From assembly GCF_033568475.1 (NCBI RefSeq), contig NC_133122.1, forward strand, positions 20,457,723 to 20,521,722: 64,000 nt of DNA, read 5' to 3'. The notes below the pieces were generated by a model. That model ran no database searches. It saw nothing but the letters and a program-made list of their open reading frames with translations, and was not told the origin of the DNA. The position numbers were made by a program, and so were the translations under genes. Origin of the DNA: Henckelia pumila. Its lineage: Eukaryota > Streptophyta > Magnoliopsida > Lamiales > Gesneriaceae. Below, piece after piece: positions 34,644 through 45,914 of the stretch (position 1 is the stretch's first letter; each line of letters starts with the position of its first letter).

Positions 34644-37090
34644 TGTAACGCCCTCAACCGATGAAGATGTTACCAAACTAACATGACCATAAAACACTGT
34701 GTGGAAAAGAAAATTTTTGAAAGATGTATGCATACATCAAACCTTACTTAAAAACATTTCAAAATAGTTTACAAACCAAATCATAACAATTTGAAACAAT
34801 TAAAGCGTATTTTCTTCAATCAACCTAACAACATTTAGTTCATTAACTTGACACAAACATACTCAGTACGTAACACACTCATCACATAACACACTCATGC
34901 ATCGCCCGCCGGTCCGACTCCTTGCTCTTCTTCATGTCCGGCATTGAACTCATCGACATATGCATAAATGTCTTCCTCATTACCTGCACCATTCAAGTAT
35001 AGTGAGTCTAAAGACTCAGCAAGAGTATGCAGTAAAAATCATGAGATTTCAATTATCAATTAAACGTAACATAACATAACATAACATAAACTTATCATTT
35101 GGTGACGAATTATGCGAAATTGTGGCAACCGTCATAATGGGCACATTCATCTTTTCTTGTTGATCAACAATCATATGGCATTACGCCTCGTAACATTCTT
35201 TCATTTTTGGAGGCCCCTCCGGAGCTCATCCCGGAGGACCTAACCCGTACATTGAGTCATATTTGGAAAGGCCCCTCCGGAGCCTAAACCGGAGTACCAG
35301 TCCCGTATTGCCACCACAAAGACACATAAAACATCAAAATATTTTCATGCATCAACATATCATATCTTCATGCTTCATCATAAAATTATTCATTCATGCT
35401 TCATCATCTTTCATTTCATCATCATATCATTATAACATATCATTTTTTTATGAAGCATCATCATATCATCGTAATTTCTGTCATAACTTTCATTTCATTA
35501 ACATTAAACTTTACTCGATAACTTCATGCACGTCATAAGTGATAAAAATCATACTTTCATATTGAACATAGGTTTCATGAATGAAATATAGACATGTACA
35601 TGCGTCACATAACGTAATCGATCCACGTAAGTCGTTCTTGACTTAAAACTTGAAACTTTTTGCATAAGAATTCTTAAATATACTTTATAAGCCTTTAAAG
35701 ATCATAACCATGAATTTAGGACCCAAAATAACATAAATAAAGCTTCAAATCAGAAGGCCATGCGCGGGGGCGCTACTTTTCGGGCGCGGGCGCGCATACC
35801 CTGCTGATGGGTCTGCTTGTTCATTCTTAAACTCTATTTTGCAGTCGGAATTCGGAAAAGTGGTAAACATGAAAGTTTTAGCCCTTGATCTTGGATTTCT
35901 AATGCCGAAAACTTCACCTTAATTGGAATTTTCAGTTAAAAGTTATGCTCATTCATCCCAGATGTGTTACTGCCGGGAAATCAAAACACTCGACACACTT
36001 TGGGATGACTTTGACCAATCTTTCAAAATGATTTTGACAAAACTCAAAACATGAAAGTTGTAGATAAATAAGTTTTTTTTCAAATACAATTGGCCTCATA
36101 TCATTTGGATCATTACACTAATTTTGATCTTCAAAATAGTAACAAGTGCCGCTAATACGGAACAATCCAACATAAGTAACATTTCAAAACTTTCACTCAA
36201 ACTAATTCAATAATTCAAAATATGATATTTTCTACTCCTCCAGCTATATCCTTTAAATAAAACATCCCTTGAAACTTCAAGAACACATAAAAACTTAGAT
36301 GAAACATGTAGCTCTTGAATCAAATTCAAGAACATGACAAGAACGACGTATACTTCACGATTTCATACTATCACATAACATGCTCTTCAAACCCTTAAAA
36401 TCTAAACTTCATGCTCTTGAAATTCTTGAAAATCATGCATACATACATATTTTCATATAAAAATAATTATAATCTTGAATGGGTTTCAAAACCTTAAAAT
36501 ACTAGTTGAAAAACTTGCCTTGAAATGAAGATGGAGTTGATCCGGATTTTTGGCAACAAGCTAACCACGGCACGAACGAGATTTGGAACTTGGATGGTGA
36601 AGATCTTGAAGAAATCGATTGATGAACCAAGAAGAAGAAGGAAGCAGAAAGTGATGAAGGAAACGTGAAGTGAAGAAATGAATAAGTTAAGGAGACATGC
36701 AATTGATGATGGGGTAAGTGGTGGTTGAGTGCAATAATCAAAATTCAATACGTAATGTGTGTCGGCTACTAAAACGCAGTCAGCCCAACACGTCTCGACT
36801 CGGGCTGATAATATTTCCTTTCTTGGTTCGTACATTATAAACATATGAATATTATACTTGAAATTCTCGTAATAATATTTCTTACGATCTCGTGCATAGG
36901 TTAGTCTCGTTCCATGAATCCAGAATCAAACTCGCCCTGAAATCATAAACTTAATTGAAAGCGTTAAACATAAAATAATTATATCATGAAACCATGATCA
37001 TTAAATCATAACTTAAATAATTTATGGCATAAAACCATAAAAATTATTTAAAAATCATCGTAAGTGAGTTTAGTGGATTTGGACCTTACA
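34644..37090 (-). repeat. gypsy-2 5' LTR
   Basis: 2447 bp, the right-hand copy. Differences from the left copy are scattered substitutions, a cluster near 35840-35940 and one pentamer. Confidence 0.9.
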
Positions 37091-37492
37091 TCCACGACTG
37101 AAGATGATTGGTATCACACACTTTCTCAGATTGAGAACTCAGTCTATGCCATGTCCAAGACTGTCACTAGTCTCAAAGAAAATCAAAAAACAACAACCAG
37201 CAACATCTCTTTTCTGAGACAATCTATGAATGTTGAGCTCAGTAAACTTCAAGAAAAGCTTGCACTACTGGATAAAATCCTAGTGGATTCAAATCAACTG
37301 ACTAGCTCCCTATCTCAACTGCAAAACTCTCATCAGTATTTGGAGACAAAAGTTGACAACTTGAATGGATTTGTTCAAACCTTTCACAATTCAGTTCAAT
37401 CCAATTTTCAAGGAATTTCTCGGCAACTCAACACTCTGACAAGTTTATCTCAGAATATTCTGCGAAATCAACATGAAGCTCAAGCTCTATAG
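37091..37492 (+). pseudogene. copia-1 extra 3' ORF, C-terminal coiled-coil part
   Basis: Continuation of the extra ORF after gypsy-2 and its second TCCAC. It reads through TTEDDWYHTLSQIENSV to TAG 37490-37492. Heptad-like Leu, Ile and Val spacing over about 110 residues indicates a coiled coil, and Ser, Gln and Asn are frequent. Copia-4 keeps a comparable coiled-coil region at 56090-56877, so this C-terminal architecture is shared between two SIRE-like families. Confidence 0.75.
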
Positions 37493-37776
37493 CGTAATAC
37501 CTCAGCAACTCATCAACAAACTCGTAGTTCATCATTTCACAGATCTTCTTTCGATCGAAGATAGTTTATCTGTTGTCACATCAAGATTATTATATTATCT
37601 ACTATTGTATCTCTCCTTCCGGATCTATGCTTTTCAGTTTATCAAAAAGGGGGAAGAGTTCGTGATTGAAACTGACTTTGCATAACAATGAATATCAGCT
37701 TATCATGATGACAATATATATCAGTTTATCATATAATAAATTGCAATGTTTTGATAACCACCAAAAAGGGGGAAAT
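37493..37776 (+). other. copia-1 3' untranslated region and polypurine tract
   Basis: Non-coding except for short chance frames. AAAAAGGGGGAAA at about 37763-37775 directly precedes the 3' LTR and is the plus-strand priming tract. Another purine run, AAAAAGGGGGAAGAG, lies near 37645. Confidence 0.7.
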
Positions 37777-38159
37777 TTTTGGGAAATTTAGTTTTGGTTT
37801 TTACAAAAGAAAGCCAAACTACTTGAGCAACTACAAAAAGGGCTAAACTGGTATTCAGGAAATGATGACATCACTATGACCAACAGATACAGTTTACGTT
37901 GCTAAACTGAATCACTAAACTGAACCATCAATGACCGCGTTAAAAGGATACAAATCAGTTGACCTCACTAAACTGAATCCATCAGTTTACCCTTGCCAAA
38001 CTGATAGCTTCAGGGATACAAAGCAGTTTACCTCGCTAAACTGAATCCATCAGTTCACCCTTGCCAAACTGATTGCTTCAGGTGTCCACAACAGTTTTCT
38101 ATCGTGCTATTTCCGGATAAGATCATTCGTACTCTGACATCTCTGTAGAAGGTAGTGCC
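37777..38159 (+). repeat. copia-1 3' LTR, first part
   Basis: Begins TTTTGGGAAATTTAG, so the initial TG has become TT. It holds an extra tandem copy of about 75 bases ('gatacaaagcagtttacctc...') that the 5' LTR lacks. It ends in GTGCC, the target duplication of copia-2. A purine tract AAAAAGGGGGAAAT precedes it. Confidence 0.85.
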
Positions 38160-40021
38160 TGTTGGAAAACTGGCGAGTTCCCAGACCAATTACGATTGAT
38201 ACCCGGTGCAGCGGAAGTTTAAAAATTTTTCATGGAACGTTTCCATGGTATGGGTATCAACCGTTCATCGATTGAATTACGTGTGTGTAAAATTTAAATA
38301 ACAATTAAATAAATTTTACCTCAAATCTCGCAACGAGATTAATGGACACCAACAGAACAATTCTGCTCTTGTTGTCTCTCCCTGGAACCGATGAACGCCT
38401 TCAATCAGGTCCACGAACAGAGGTTTAATCCCTCTGATAGATTGCACTAGAAAATCTATCAGAAGTTTTCTGCGAAGAGAATACACGAATTTGATTCGTT
38501 ATTCCTTACTGCGATTCAAAATCACAGACCGGAATTTTCTCGGGCAGAGCAAGGGGGCGGCCGAAATTCTTTGAGAGAGAATAGGGTTTTCGAATTTTTT
38601 GCTCTCAAAAATTATGACCCTGTTGTGTGTAATTTCTGTACTGAAATAACTTATTTATAATGCAGGCCACTAACACCTTAGGGCCCATTAATCATAAGCT
38701 GGGGCCCGACAAGCAAAGCCCGCTCGTTCAGAAATTAATATAAAATTCATCGTGACTCCGATTGATGAAACGATTTCACCAATGTGCACAGAAACCATTT
38801 CTGCACGTTTTAAAGTCAAAATAAATTTTCCTGAATCCGAATTCAGTGGTTTCCAAAAATGTCCATCCCTATGTCATTTTAGGAAATCCTACTCCCTTAC
38901 TCTTATTTAAGAAGTCCAACTCCTTAGTTCATTAAATTTAACTCTTTAAATTTAACTATCTCAACGGGGATTAAAACTCCATTACACTGTGTGACCCTCA
39001 ATGGTTCAGGGATACAGCTAGCCGTGGGCTCACAACTCCTTGTGACTCGGAACAACACTTTCCGACTTGCCCAACGAATCATGGTAAAGCGCCTAGCAAC
39101 ATCGCCCCATGATTCCCTAGGTATCACTGATAGTGCCTACAAGAACCAGTAGATTTTGGTTAGCGTACAGTACGGTCCCTTCATCCATATATCCCGATCG
39201 AATCAACAACCATTGGTATATCGAGAGTCGCTCAAGATTCGATAACTATGCAATGCATCTTGAAGATCAAATTAGTGACATCGCATGTGCTACTAAGAAA
39301 CCATTTCTTAAATCACATCAAGTACTCTGGCCAGAGATTTGTCACACTAATATCTCCTCAGATCGCATAGGATATCCACACTCGCAAGTATGTGGTGAAT
39401 CCTTGACAACAATGCATTGACTCCTACATGTGTCGTAACTGTACCCAATCTCGACACCTGATGACCCCCTCAGAGTCGGTAAACGAGTCAAAGCACAGTA
39501 CTAGCATATAGAGTCTCCATGATGTTTCAAGTCGTAAGGACTAATGGTGTACAACCAAAACCGCGGACTTTATCCACTCGATAAGTGATAACCACTTGGA
39601 AAGTCCGGATAGGGTAGTTCGACTATTCATCCTATGAATATCCATTTGCATGCTTCGAACATCTCCATGTTCCCTACCAATGAAACGTGGTACTCCGCAT
39701 CGCAAATGCTAGTCTCAAACTCGAGCGATCCTTATCCTTATTATCGGATGGCTCAATCGACTAGGAACGGTTTTAGAATATACAGTGACTATAAGATGTA
39801 TTTCATGATAGACATCTCCATGTTCTACCACATCTTACATACACTATAGTATATTCAAGGTCTTTATCAAAACAACAATAGTATATCACAATATAACAAT
39901 ATGAAGTAATATAAAGTCATTGCCATAAAAGTGTAAATAATATTAAACAAAAGATTGTTTATACAAAGAGTCAACAAAGCCCATAGCCACACAGTTGGCT
40001 CACTGGGCACCCACTCTTACA
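38160..40021 (-). repeat. copia-2 3' LTR
   Basis: 1862 bp. One extra A near 38969 and T instead of C near 39749 distinguish it from the other LTR. TATAAATA lies at 38652-38659 on the minus strand. Confidence 0.95.
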
Positions 40022-40036
40022 ATCTCCCACTTGCCC
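40022..40036 (-). promoter_or_regulatory. copia-2 polypurine tract
   Basis: Minus strand GGGCAAGTGGGAGAT immediately before the 3' LTR. The G-rich purine stretch is the plus-strand primer. It abuts the gag-pol stop codon. Confidence 0.85.
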
Positions 40037-43000
40037 TATAGCCAACTAGTCATACTACGTAGACCCATTGCTTCGCGATGTTTGTCAAACAATGGTCCTG
40101 GCAAAGGCTTAGTAAGTGGATCAGCGATATTGTCTGCAGAGGCCACTCGTTCGACACTGATGTCTCCTCTTTCCACAATCTCCCGGATTATGTGGTATTT
40201 CCTCAGTACGTGTTTGGATCTTTGATGAGACCTTGGTTCCTTTGCTTGAGCAACGGCACCCGTGTTGTCGCAGTACACCGGGACTGGACCAACAAATTCA
40301 GGAATGACGCCCAACTCTTGGACGAAATTCCTCATCCAAACGGCCTCTTTAGCAGCAGCTGATGCTGCAATGTATTCAGCCTCAGTGGTGGAATCCGCTG
40401 TGGTGTCCTGCTTGGAACTCTTCCAAGAGACAGCACCGCCATTGAGCATGAACACAAATCCAGAGGTTGACTTCGAGTCATCCACATCACTTTGGAAGCT
40501 AGAGTCGGTATAGCCTTCCAGTTTGAGTTCTCGTCCTCCATAAACCATGAACATATTCTTAGTCCTTCGCAAGTACTTAAGAATGTCCTTCACGGCTTTC
40601 CAATGCATCTGACCAGGATTAGACTGATATCTGCTCGTGACACTCAGAGCAAATGCTACATCCGGTCTGGTAGATATCATCCCATACATGATACTACCTA
40701 TAGCTGACGCATATGGTACATGTGTCATATTCTCTATCTCTGCATCAGTCTTGGGACACATAGACTTGGATAGAGAAACTCCATGACACATGGGTAGATG
40801 TCCTCTCTTGGACCCATCCATTGAAAACCGTTTCAATATGGTATCGATGTAGGTTGATTGAGTGAGTCCTATCATTCTCTTAGATCTATCCCTATAGATC
40901 TGTATCCCAAGAATGTAGGATGCCTCACCCAAATCCTTCATCGAAAATCTACCTGATAACCATATCTTTGTTGACTGCAACATCCCTACATCATTCCCAA
41001 TGAGTAGGATGTCATCAACATAAAGTACTAAGAATGTTACCGCATCCTTAACTACTTTCTTGTACACGCAAGGTTCCTCCGGGTTCTTGATGAAACCAAA
41101 ATCTTTTATTGTTTCATCAAATTTCTGGTTCCAACTTCTTGATGCTTGTTTTAGACCATAAATTGATCTCTGAAGCTTGCATACCTTATGCTCGCTTCCC
41201 ATGGATGTGAACCCCTCAGGCTGCTTCATATAGATTTCCTCCTTAATGTCTCCATTAAGAAAAGCAGTCTTCACATCCATTTGCCATATCTCATAGTCAT
41301 ACCATGCAGCTATGGCAATTAGGATTCTTATGGACTTGAACATTGCAACTGGTGAAAAGGTTTCGTCATAGTCAACTCCTTGCCTTTGAGTATAACCTTT
41401 AGCCACCAATCGCGCCTTGTAGGTCAATACCTTACCATCAGGCCCAAGCTTTCTTTTGTAGATCCATTTACACCCTATTGGAACAATTCCATCGGGAGGA
41501 TCCACTAAAGACCAGACTTGGTTAGTATGCATCGAATCCAATTCAGACTGCATAGCTTCAAGCCATAAATTCGAATCCGCATCAGAAATTGCTTCCTTGA
41601 AGATTCTTGGATCACATCCAATGTCGGGTTCATCTTGACCTTCTTCAAGAAGAAGACCATATCGAACTGGAGGTCTAGAAGTCCTCTCGGATCTTCTAGG
41701 TGCAGGCGTGTTCAGCAATGGTTCCTGAGGTGTGGGATCGTTATTTTGTATTTCGGGTTCTTCTCGAACTTCTTCGAGTTCCATCATCTCGCCTTTCTTA
41801 TCCAATAAGAACTCCTTCTCCAAGAAGGTGGCATTCCGTGAAACAAACACCTTTGTTTCAGCAGGATAATAGAAATAATATCCGATTGAATTCTTCGGAT
41901 ACCCCACAAAATAACACAAGCTGGATCGACTATCCAACTTATCTCCCACTGTCCGCTTCACGTAAGCAGGACATCCCCAAATCCTCAAGTACGAATACTT
42001 AGGAGCTTTGCCATTCCATAACTCGTATGGTGTTTTGTCCACTGCTTTAGTGTGGACGTTGTTCAACAACAATACCGCCGTTTCAAGCGCATAGCCCCAA
42101 AACGAAGGTGGAAGCTCAGTGAAGCTCATCATTGATCGAACCATGTCCAACAAAGTTCGATTACGACGCTCCGATACACCATTAAGCTGTGGTGTCATAG
42201 GAGGAGTCCACTGAGAGAGAATCCCATTCTCTTTTAGATAGTCCAAAAACTCGGTACTCAAGTATTCTCCACCTCGATCCGATCGAAGTGCTTTAATACT
42301 TTTACCTAGCTTGTTTTCTACTTCAGCCTTGAATTCTTTGAACTTTTCAAATGCTTCAGACTTATATTTCATTAAATATAAATACACATACCTTGAATAA
42401 TCATCAGTAAAGGTAATGAAGTAGGTGTGGCCATGTTGAGTCCCTACTCTAAATGGACCACAAACATCTGTATGGATCAAATCCAACAGATTCTGACTAC
42501 GCTCAGGTTTCCCCTTAAAAGGAGATTTAGTCATTTTTCCTTTTAGGCAGGATTCACAAGTAGGTAGAGAGTTAATATCAGACATATCAAACATGCCCTC
42601 TCCCACTAGCTTGTTCATCCTCCTTGAGGAAATATGACCTAGTCTAGCGTGCCATAGGTTTGCCGGGTTTTGACTATCGATTTTCCTTTTGTTTGTTGTT
42701 GCCGGTTTGTCAATACAATTCACTGGAACGTCTTTTAGTTTTAAATTATATAGATCGTTTTCAAGTTGTCCATTTCCAATTAAACATTCATTCTTGTAAA
42801 TACTGCAAATCCCATTCACAAAATTACAAGAATAACCATCTCTATCAAGCATAGAAATAGAAATAATGTTTTTAATTAAATCTGGCACAAATAAAACATC
42901 TCTCAACAATAATTTAAAACCATTCTGCAAAATCAAACAAACATCTCCAATGGCCGTAGCTTCAACTCTGGAACCATTCCCGAGCCTCAGCTGGGTCTCA

Positions 43001-43950
43001 CCCATTCTAAGCCTGCGACTTCTTGTCATCACCTGCAAATCATTGCAAATGTGAGATCCACATCCGGTATCCAATACCCAAGAAGTTGTATTAAGTGACA
43101 TGTTTATTTCGATATAGAACATACCCTTTGCAGTTCCCAACTGCTCAAGATACTCCTTGCAGTTGCGCTTCCAATGACCCGGCTTCTTGCAGTAATGGCA
43201 AACATCCTTGGATTTTCCATCGTTTGAAGCCTTTGTCTTTTGCTTCTTCTCGGGTTCCACTTTCTTGGGTGGGGCAGAACGTTTCTTGCCCTTCATACTT
43301 GGCCCCTTCTTAGCAGAAGATGAGGAGCCCACCAAGAAAGCTGGCTTATCCTTCTTAAGTGTGGATTCATATGTAACGAGCATATTGACCATCTCTTCAA
43401 GGGTGGCCTCTATCTTGTTCATATTAAAATTTATCACGAATCCATCAAATGAAGAAGGAAGAGATAGAAGCAGCAAGTCCACATTGAGTTCATGCTCCAA
43501 CACCAAATCAAGGGTCGCTAACTTCTGTATGAGCCAAATCACTCGTACCCCATGATCACGGACCGAAGTCCCTTCACGCATGCGGCACGTCATCAACTCC
43601 TTAACAGTAGAGAACCTTTCAGCCCTCGACTGAGCCCCAAAAAGTTCCTTGAGTTGCGTGTGAATGTTAGCAGCATTCACCGTGTCCTCAAATCGCCTCT
43701 GGAGTTCATCAGACATCGAGGCTTGCATATAGCATTTGGTCTTGATGTCATGGTCACACCATGCATCAAGTTTGGCCAATTCCTCCGGACTTATGTCAGC
43801 TGGTGCTTCCTTCGGAGGTGCTTTCTCTAACACGTAGAGCATTTTCTCCGAAGTTAAGACTATCTTCAACTTCCGGAACCATTCCGTATAGTTGGCGCCA
43901 GTCAGCTTGTTTTGTTCGAGGATCGAGAATAAAGGATTTCGCGAATTCAT
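40036..43950 (-). CDS. copia-2 Gag-Pol polyprotein, intact
   Basis: A single uninterrupted frame of 1304 residues from ATG 43950; an upstream non-ATG extension is ignored. Gag core about 1-250, zinc knuckle CHYCKKPGHWKRNC 251-264, protease VLDTGCGSH with catalytic Asp294, integrase zinc region from HARLGH near 435, and integrase triad Asp495, Asp558, Glu594 with the usual 35-residue spacing. Reverse transcriptase carries YVDD at 977-980 and RNase H begins near TDSSFQSD at 1148. All catalytic residues are present. Domain order is Copia type. The phrases GFVFMLNGGAVSWKSSKQ and TTEAEYIAA suggest a Tork/Angela-type lineage, an inference only. This is the one retrotransposon protein here that looks functional. 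Confidence 0.95.
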   Translation of the reverse strand: MNSRNPLFSILEQNKLTGANYTEWFRKLKIVLTSEKMLYVLEKAPPKEAPADISPEELAKLDAWCDHDIKTKCYMQASMSDELQRRFEDTVNAANIHTQLKELFGAQSRAERFSTVKELMTCRMREGTSVRDHGVRVIWLIQKLATLDLVLEHELNVDLLLLSLPSSFDGFVINFNMNKIEATLEEMVNMLVTYESTLKKDKPAFLVGSSSSAKKGPSMKGKKRSAPPKKVEPEKKQKTKASNDGKSKDVCHYCKKPGHWKRNCKEYLEQLGTAKGMFYIEINMSLNTTSWVLDTGCGSHICNDLQVMTRSRRLRMGETQLRLGNGSRVEATAIGDVCLILQNGFKLLLRDVLFVPDLIKNIISISMLDRDGYSCNFVNGICSIYKNECLIGNGQLENDLYNLKLKDVPVNCIDKPATTNKRKIDSQNPANLWHARLGHISSRRMNKLVGEGMFDMSDINSLPTCESCLKGKMTKSPFKGKPERSQNLLDLIHTDVCGPFRVGTQHGHTYFITFTDDYSRYVYLYLMKYKSEAFEKFKEFKAEVENKLGKSIKALRSDRGGEYLSTEFLDYLKENGILSQWTPPMTPQLNGVSERRNRTLLDMVRSMMSFTELPPSFWGYALETAVLLLNNVHTKAVDKTPYELWNGKAPKYSYLRIWGCPAYVKRTVGDKLDSRSSLCYFVGYPKNSIGYYFYYPAETKVFVSRNATFLEKEFLLDKKGEMMELEEVREEPEIQNNDPTPQEPLLNTPAPRRSERTSRPPVRYGLLLEEGQDEPDIGCDPRIFKEAISDADSNLWLEAMQSELDSMHTNQVWSLVDPPDGIVPIGCKWIYKRKLGPDGKVLTYKARLVAKGYTQRQGVDYDETFSPVAMFKSIRILIAIAAWYDYEIWQMDVKTAFLNGDIKEEIYMKQPEGFTSMGSEHKVCKLQRSIYGLKQASRSWNQKFDETIKDFGFIKNPEEPCVYKKVVKDAVTFLVLYVDDILLIGNDVGMLQSTKIWLSGRFSMKDLGEASYILGIQIYRDRSKRMIGLTQSTYIDTILKRFSMDGSKRGHLPMCHGVSLSKSMCPKTDAEIENMTHVPYASAIGSIMYGMISTRPDVAFALSVTSRYQSNPGQMHWKAVKDILKYLRRTKNMFMVYGGRELKLEGYTDSSFQSDVDDSKSTSGFVFMLNGGAVSWKSSKQDTTADSTTEAEYIAASAAAKEAVWMRNFVQELGVIPEFVGPVPVYCDNTGAVAQAKEPRSHQRSKHVLRKYHIIREIVERGDISVERVASADNIADPLTKPLPGPLFDKHREAMGLRSMTSWL

Positions 43951-45470
43951 TGTATGAAATACTGAAAAGGAAAAACAGACATATATCAATGATTGTTTAA
44001 CAATTTACTAAGACATAAAATAGGCGAATTTAATTTTATGAATCTCACTCCCACTATTTTAACGATTTCACCACCCTCTAGTGAAAACGGGAACTTTTCC
44101 CTTAGTGAGAACATGGAGTCCAATTGACAAACTTATGGTCCCGAATAATATCAGCCAACCATAATTCTCAAAAGGTAGAGCCCAATTGCTTCCAAAGCAA
44201 CCCCCATGTTTTTACCTCATGTCCAATAAGGGCCCAATAATATGACGCCGTTTAAAGTGACATGTCAAGATGACCCATCAATATTAAGTTGTGATGGACG
44301 GTCGCCATGTGGATCCCCCAATAATATGAGCCGATCCCATGGGAGTTCCACCCAACTTACAACATTTGTCGATCAATGTACAGCTTTCCGACGGACGGGC
44401 CCCCCAATAATATGAGCCGGACCGTATCCGCGGGTAGCATCACATACATTGACCGTTGATGGAAGGTAGGAACATTTAAACAATATTTAAATTTCCTTTA
44501 TTTATCTTGATATAAATTTTAAATCATATTTAAAATGAGGGATTTTATTTATAAAAATATTTGTCTCATCATATTTAATTTATTGCATGCATTGCCGGAT
44601 TCACGCAATTTATGTCTAAACATGCATACAATCATAATATCACATATTATATAGGATGATCGATTCCATTTCTAATTGACCCGTGGTTGCCAATCACGGG
44701 TCTTAGTCCAATCCTAGGTAATATGCAGTATGCAAATGCAATCCTATTACATATGCTTCCAATTTACATTTCTTCAGTCTTCATTGTCTGCTGGGCCCAC
44801 CATCTTCAAATCTTGATCTCCCACTAAATCTAATGTATTTACAATAAATAACAATGACAAGTAGGGGATACATTTTTAGGGGGTGGGAACGGGCTATAAA
44901 CCAAGCCCACTTTTATTACATATGACATTCATATCGGGCCATAAACCAGGCCCATTAATAAAACCAACAACAATAAAGACAAAATGTAAATTCCTAACAT
45001 ACACCTACAAAATTGGTCATGGCAATCGATCATCCTTATCCAATAACATTTAATTCAAAATTAATTTATTGGATAACATGCTGTGGCAATTCAAATTTAA
45101 ACAAGATAAAATCATATTTTATATATAAAATCACATTTCACATATAAAATCATATTTTATCTCCATATCAAATAAAATCATATTTTATCTATAAAATCCA
45201 ATTTTACAAATAAAATCATATTTTACTTAATATATCATAAGATCATATCTTATCATCAATTGTACCAAAATAATTGATTTCAAAATTCAATTTACGGATA
45301 AAATATTAAAATTTTCCAAAAATTCAAATTTATCCAAAATCAATTTTAAAATTTACGGACTCGAACAATTCGATCCGAAATCTCGTGAACCAATCAAAAA
45401 CAATTTTTTTGACCGGACCAAAAATAAAATTTTAACATATTAAAATTAATTTTTAATAAAATATTAATTT
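43951..45470 (-). other. copia-2 leader, repeat-bearing part
   Basis: Non-coding. Four copies of a C(C/G)AATAATATGA-like motif, mostly followed by GCC or GCCG, lie at about 44141, 44233, 44316 and 44401, spaced 83-92 bases. From 45100 to 45290 short units of the form AAATCATATTTTAT recur. These lie between primer site and gag, where packaging or translation signals of retroelements usually sit. Confidence 0.6.
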
Positions 45471-45800
45471 TTTCCCGCGGGCCACCCGGGACACTCCCGG
45501 GTTGGCCCGCACCCGGGGCGCGGGCCGGGGCAGCCCGGCTGCCCCCTTAGGGCAGCAACGCTTGCTGCCCTGGCGGCGCCTGGCGCCGCCGCTGGGCGGC
45601 GCCGAGCGCTGCCCTGGGCAGCGCCGAGCGCTGCCCTGCGCAGCGCCCAGCGCTGCGCTGGGCAGCGCCGCCGTGCGCCGCCCTGGGCGGCGCCGTGCGC
45701 CCCCTTTGGGCGGCGCCGTGCGCCGCCCCTGGGGGCAGCGACCATCGCTGCCCCCTCCGGGCAGCGATCCAATCGCTGCCCGGGTTTCGCTCCCGGAAAT
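45471..45800 (-). repeat. copia-2 leader, extremely GC-rich palindromic repeat
   Basis: About 320 bases built from GCAGCGCC, GGGCGGCGCC, GAGCGCTGCCC and related palindromic words, in a window otherwise strongly AT-rich. The repeats can pair with each other in many registers, so the genomic RNA should form a very stable structure about 120-440 bases after the primer site. Open frames across it on both strands are a by-product of composition. Confidence 0.85.
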
Positions 45801-45900
45801 TTTTTTTTTTTTTTTATTAAAAATATTTATTTTGTTTCAAAAACCGAGACTCAAAAATTTTGTACAATTGATTAATTCAATCGATTGATCTGAGCAACCT

Positions 45901-45913
45901 GGCTCTGATACCA
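45901..45913 (-). promoter_or_regulatory. copia-2 primer binding site
   Basis: Minus strand TGGTATCAGAGCC, directly after the LTR end AACA and one spacer base; complementary to the 3' end of initiator Met-tRNA. Confidence 0.9.
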
Positions 45914-45914
45914 C

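Larger units (their letters stand above)
27458..37090 (-). mobile_element. gypsy-2: chromodomain Ty3/Gypsy element (Tekay/Del-like), minus strand
   Basis: A complete 9.6-kb element with target duplication TCCAC at 27453-27457 and 37091-37095. LTRs are 27458-29909 and 34644-37090. In the element's own direction the LTR begins TGTAAGGTCC and ends GGGCGTTACA. The primer binding site (34628-34642) and purine tract (29910-29924) are in place. The polyprotein runs gag, protease, reverse transcriptase, RNase H, integrase, chromodomain. Two single-base frameshifts disable it. LTRs differ at roughly 35 places by eye (about 1.5%), so it is older than copia-2. The Tekay/Del assignment rests on the chromodomain and LTR length and is an inference. 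Confidence 0.92.

Noticed and set aside
39133-39849. Open frames repeated at 39133-39420, 39634-39849, 46887-47174 and 47388-47603
   Set aside because: They are the same sequences in the two LTRs of copia-2; chance frames in a young LTR, not genes.
45502-45888. Pro/Arg/Ala-rich frames of 128 and 102 residues on both strands
   Set aside because: They are produced by the GC-rich palindromic repeat in the copia-2 leader, which lacks stops in most frames.
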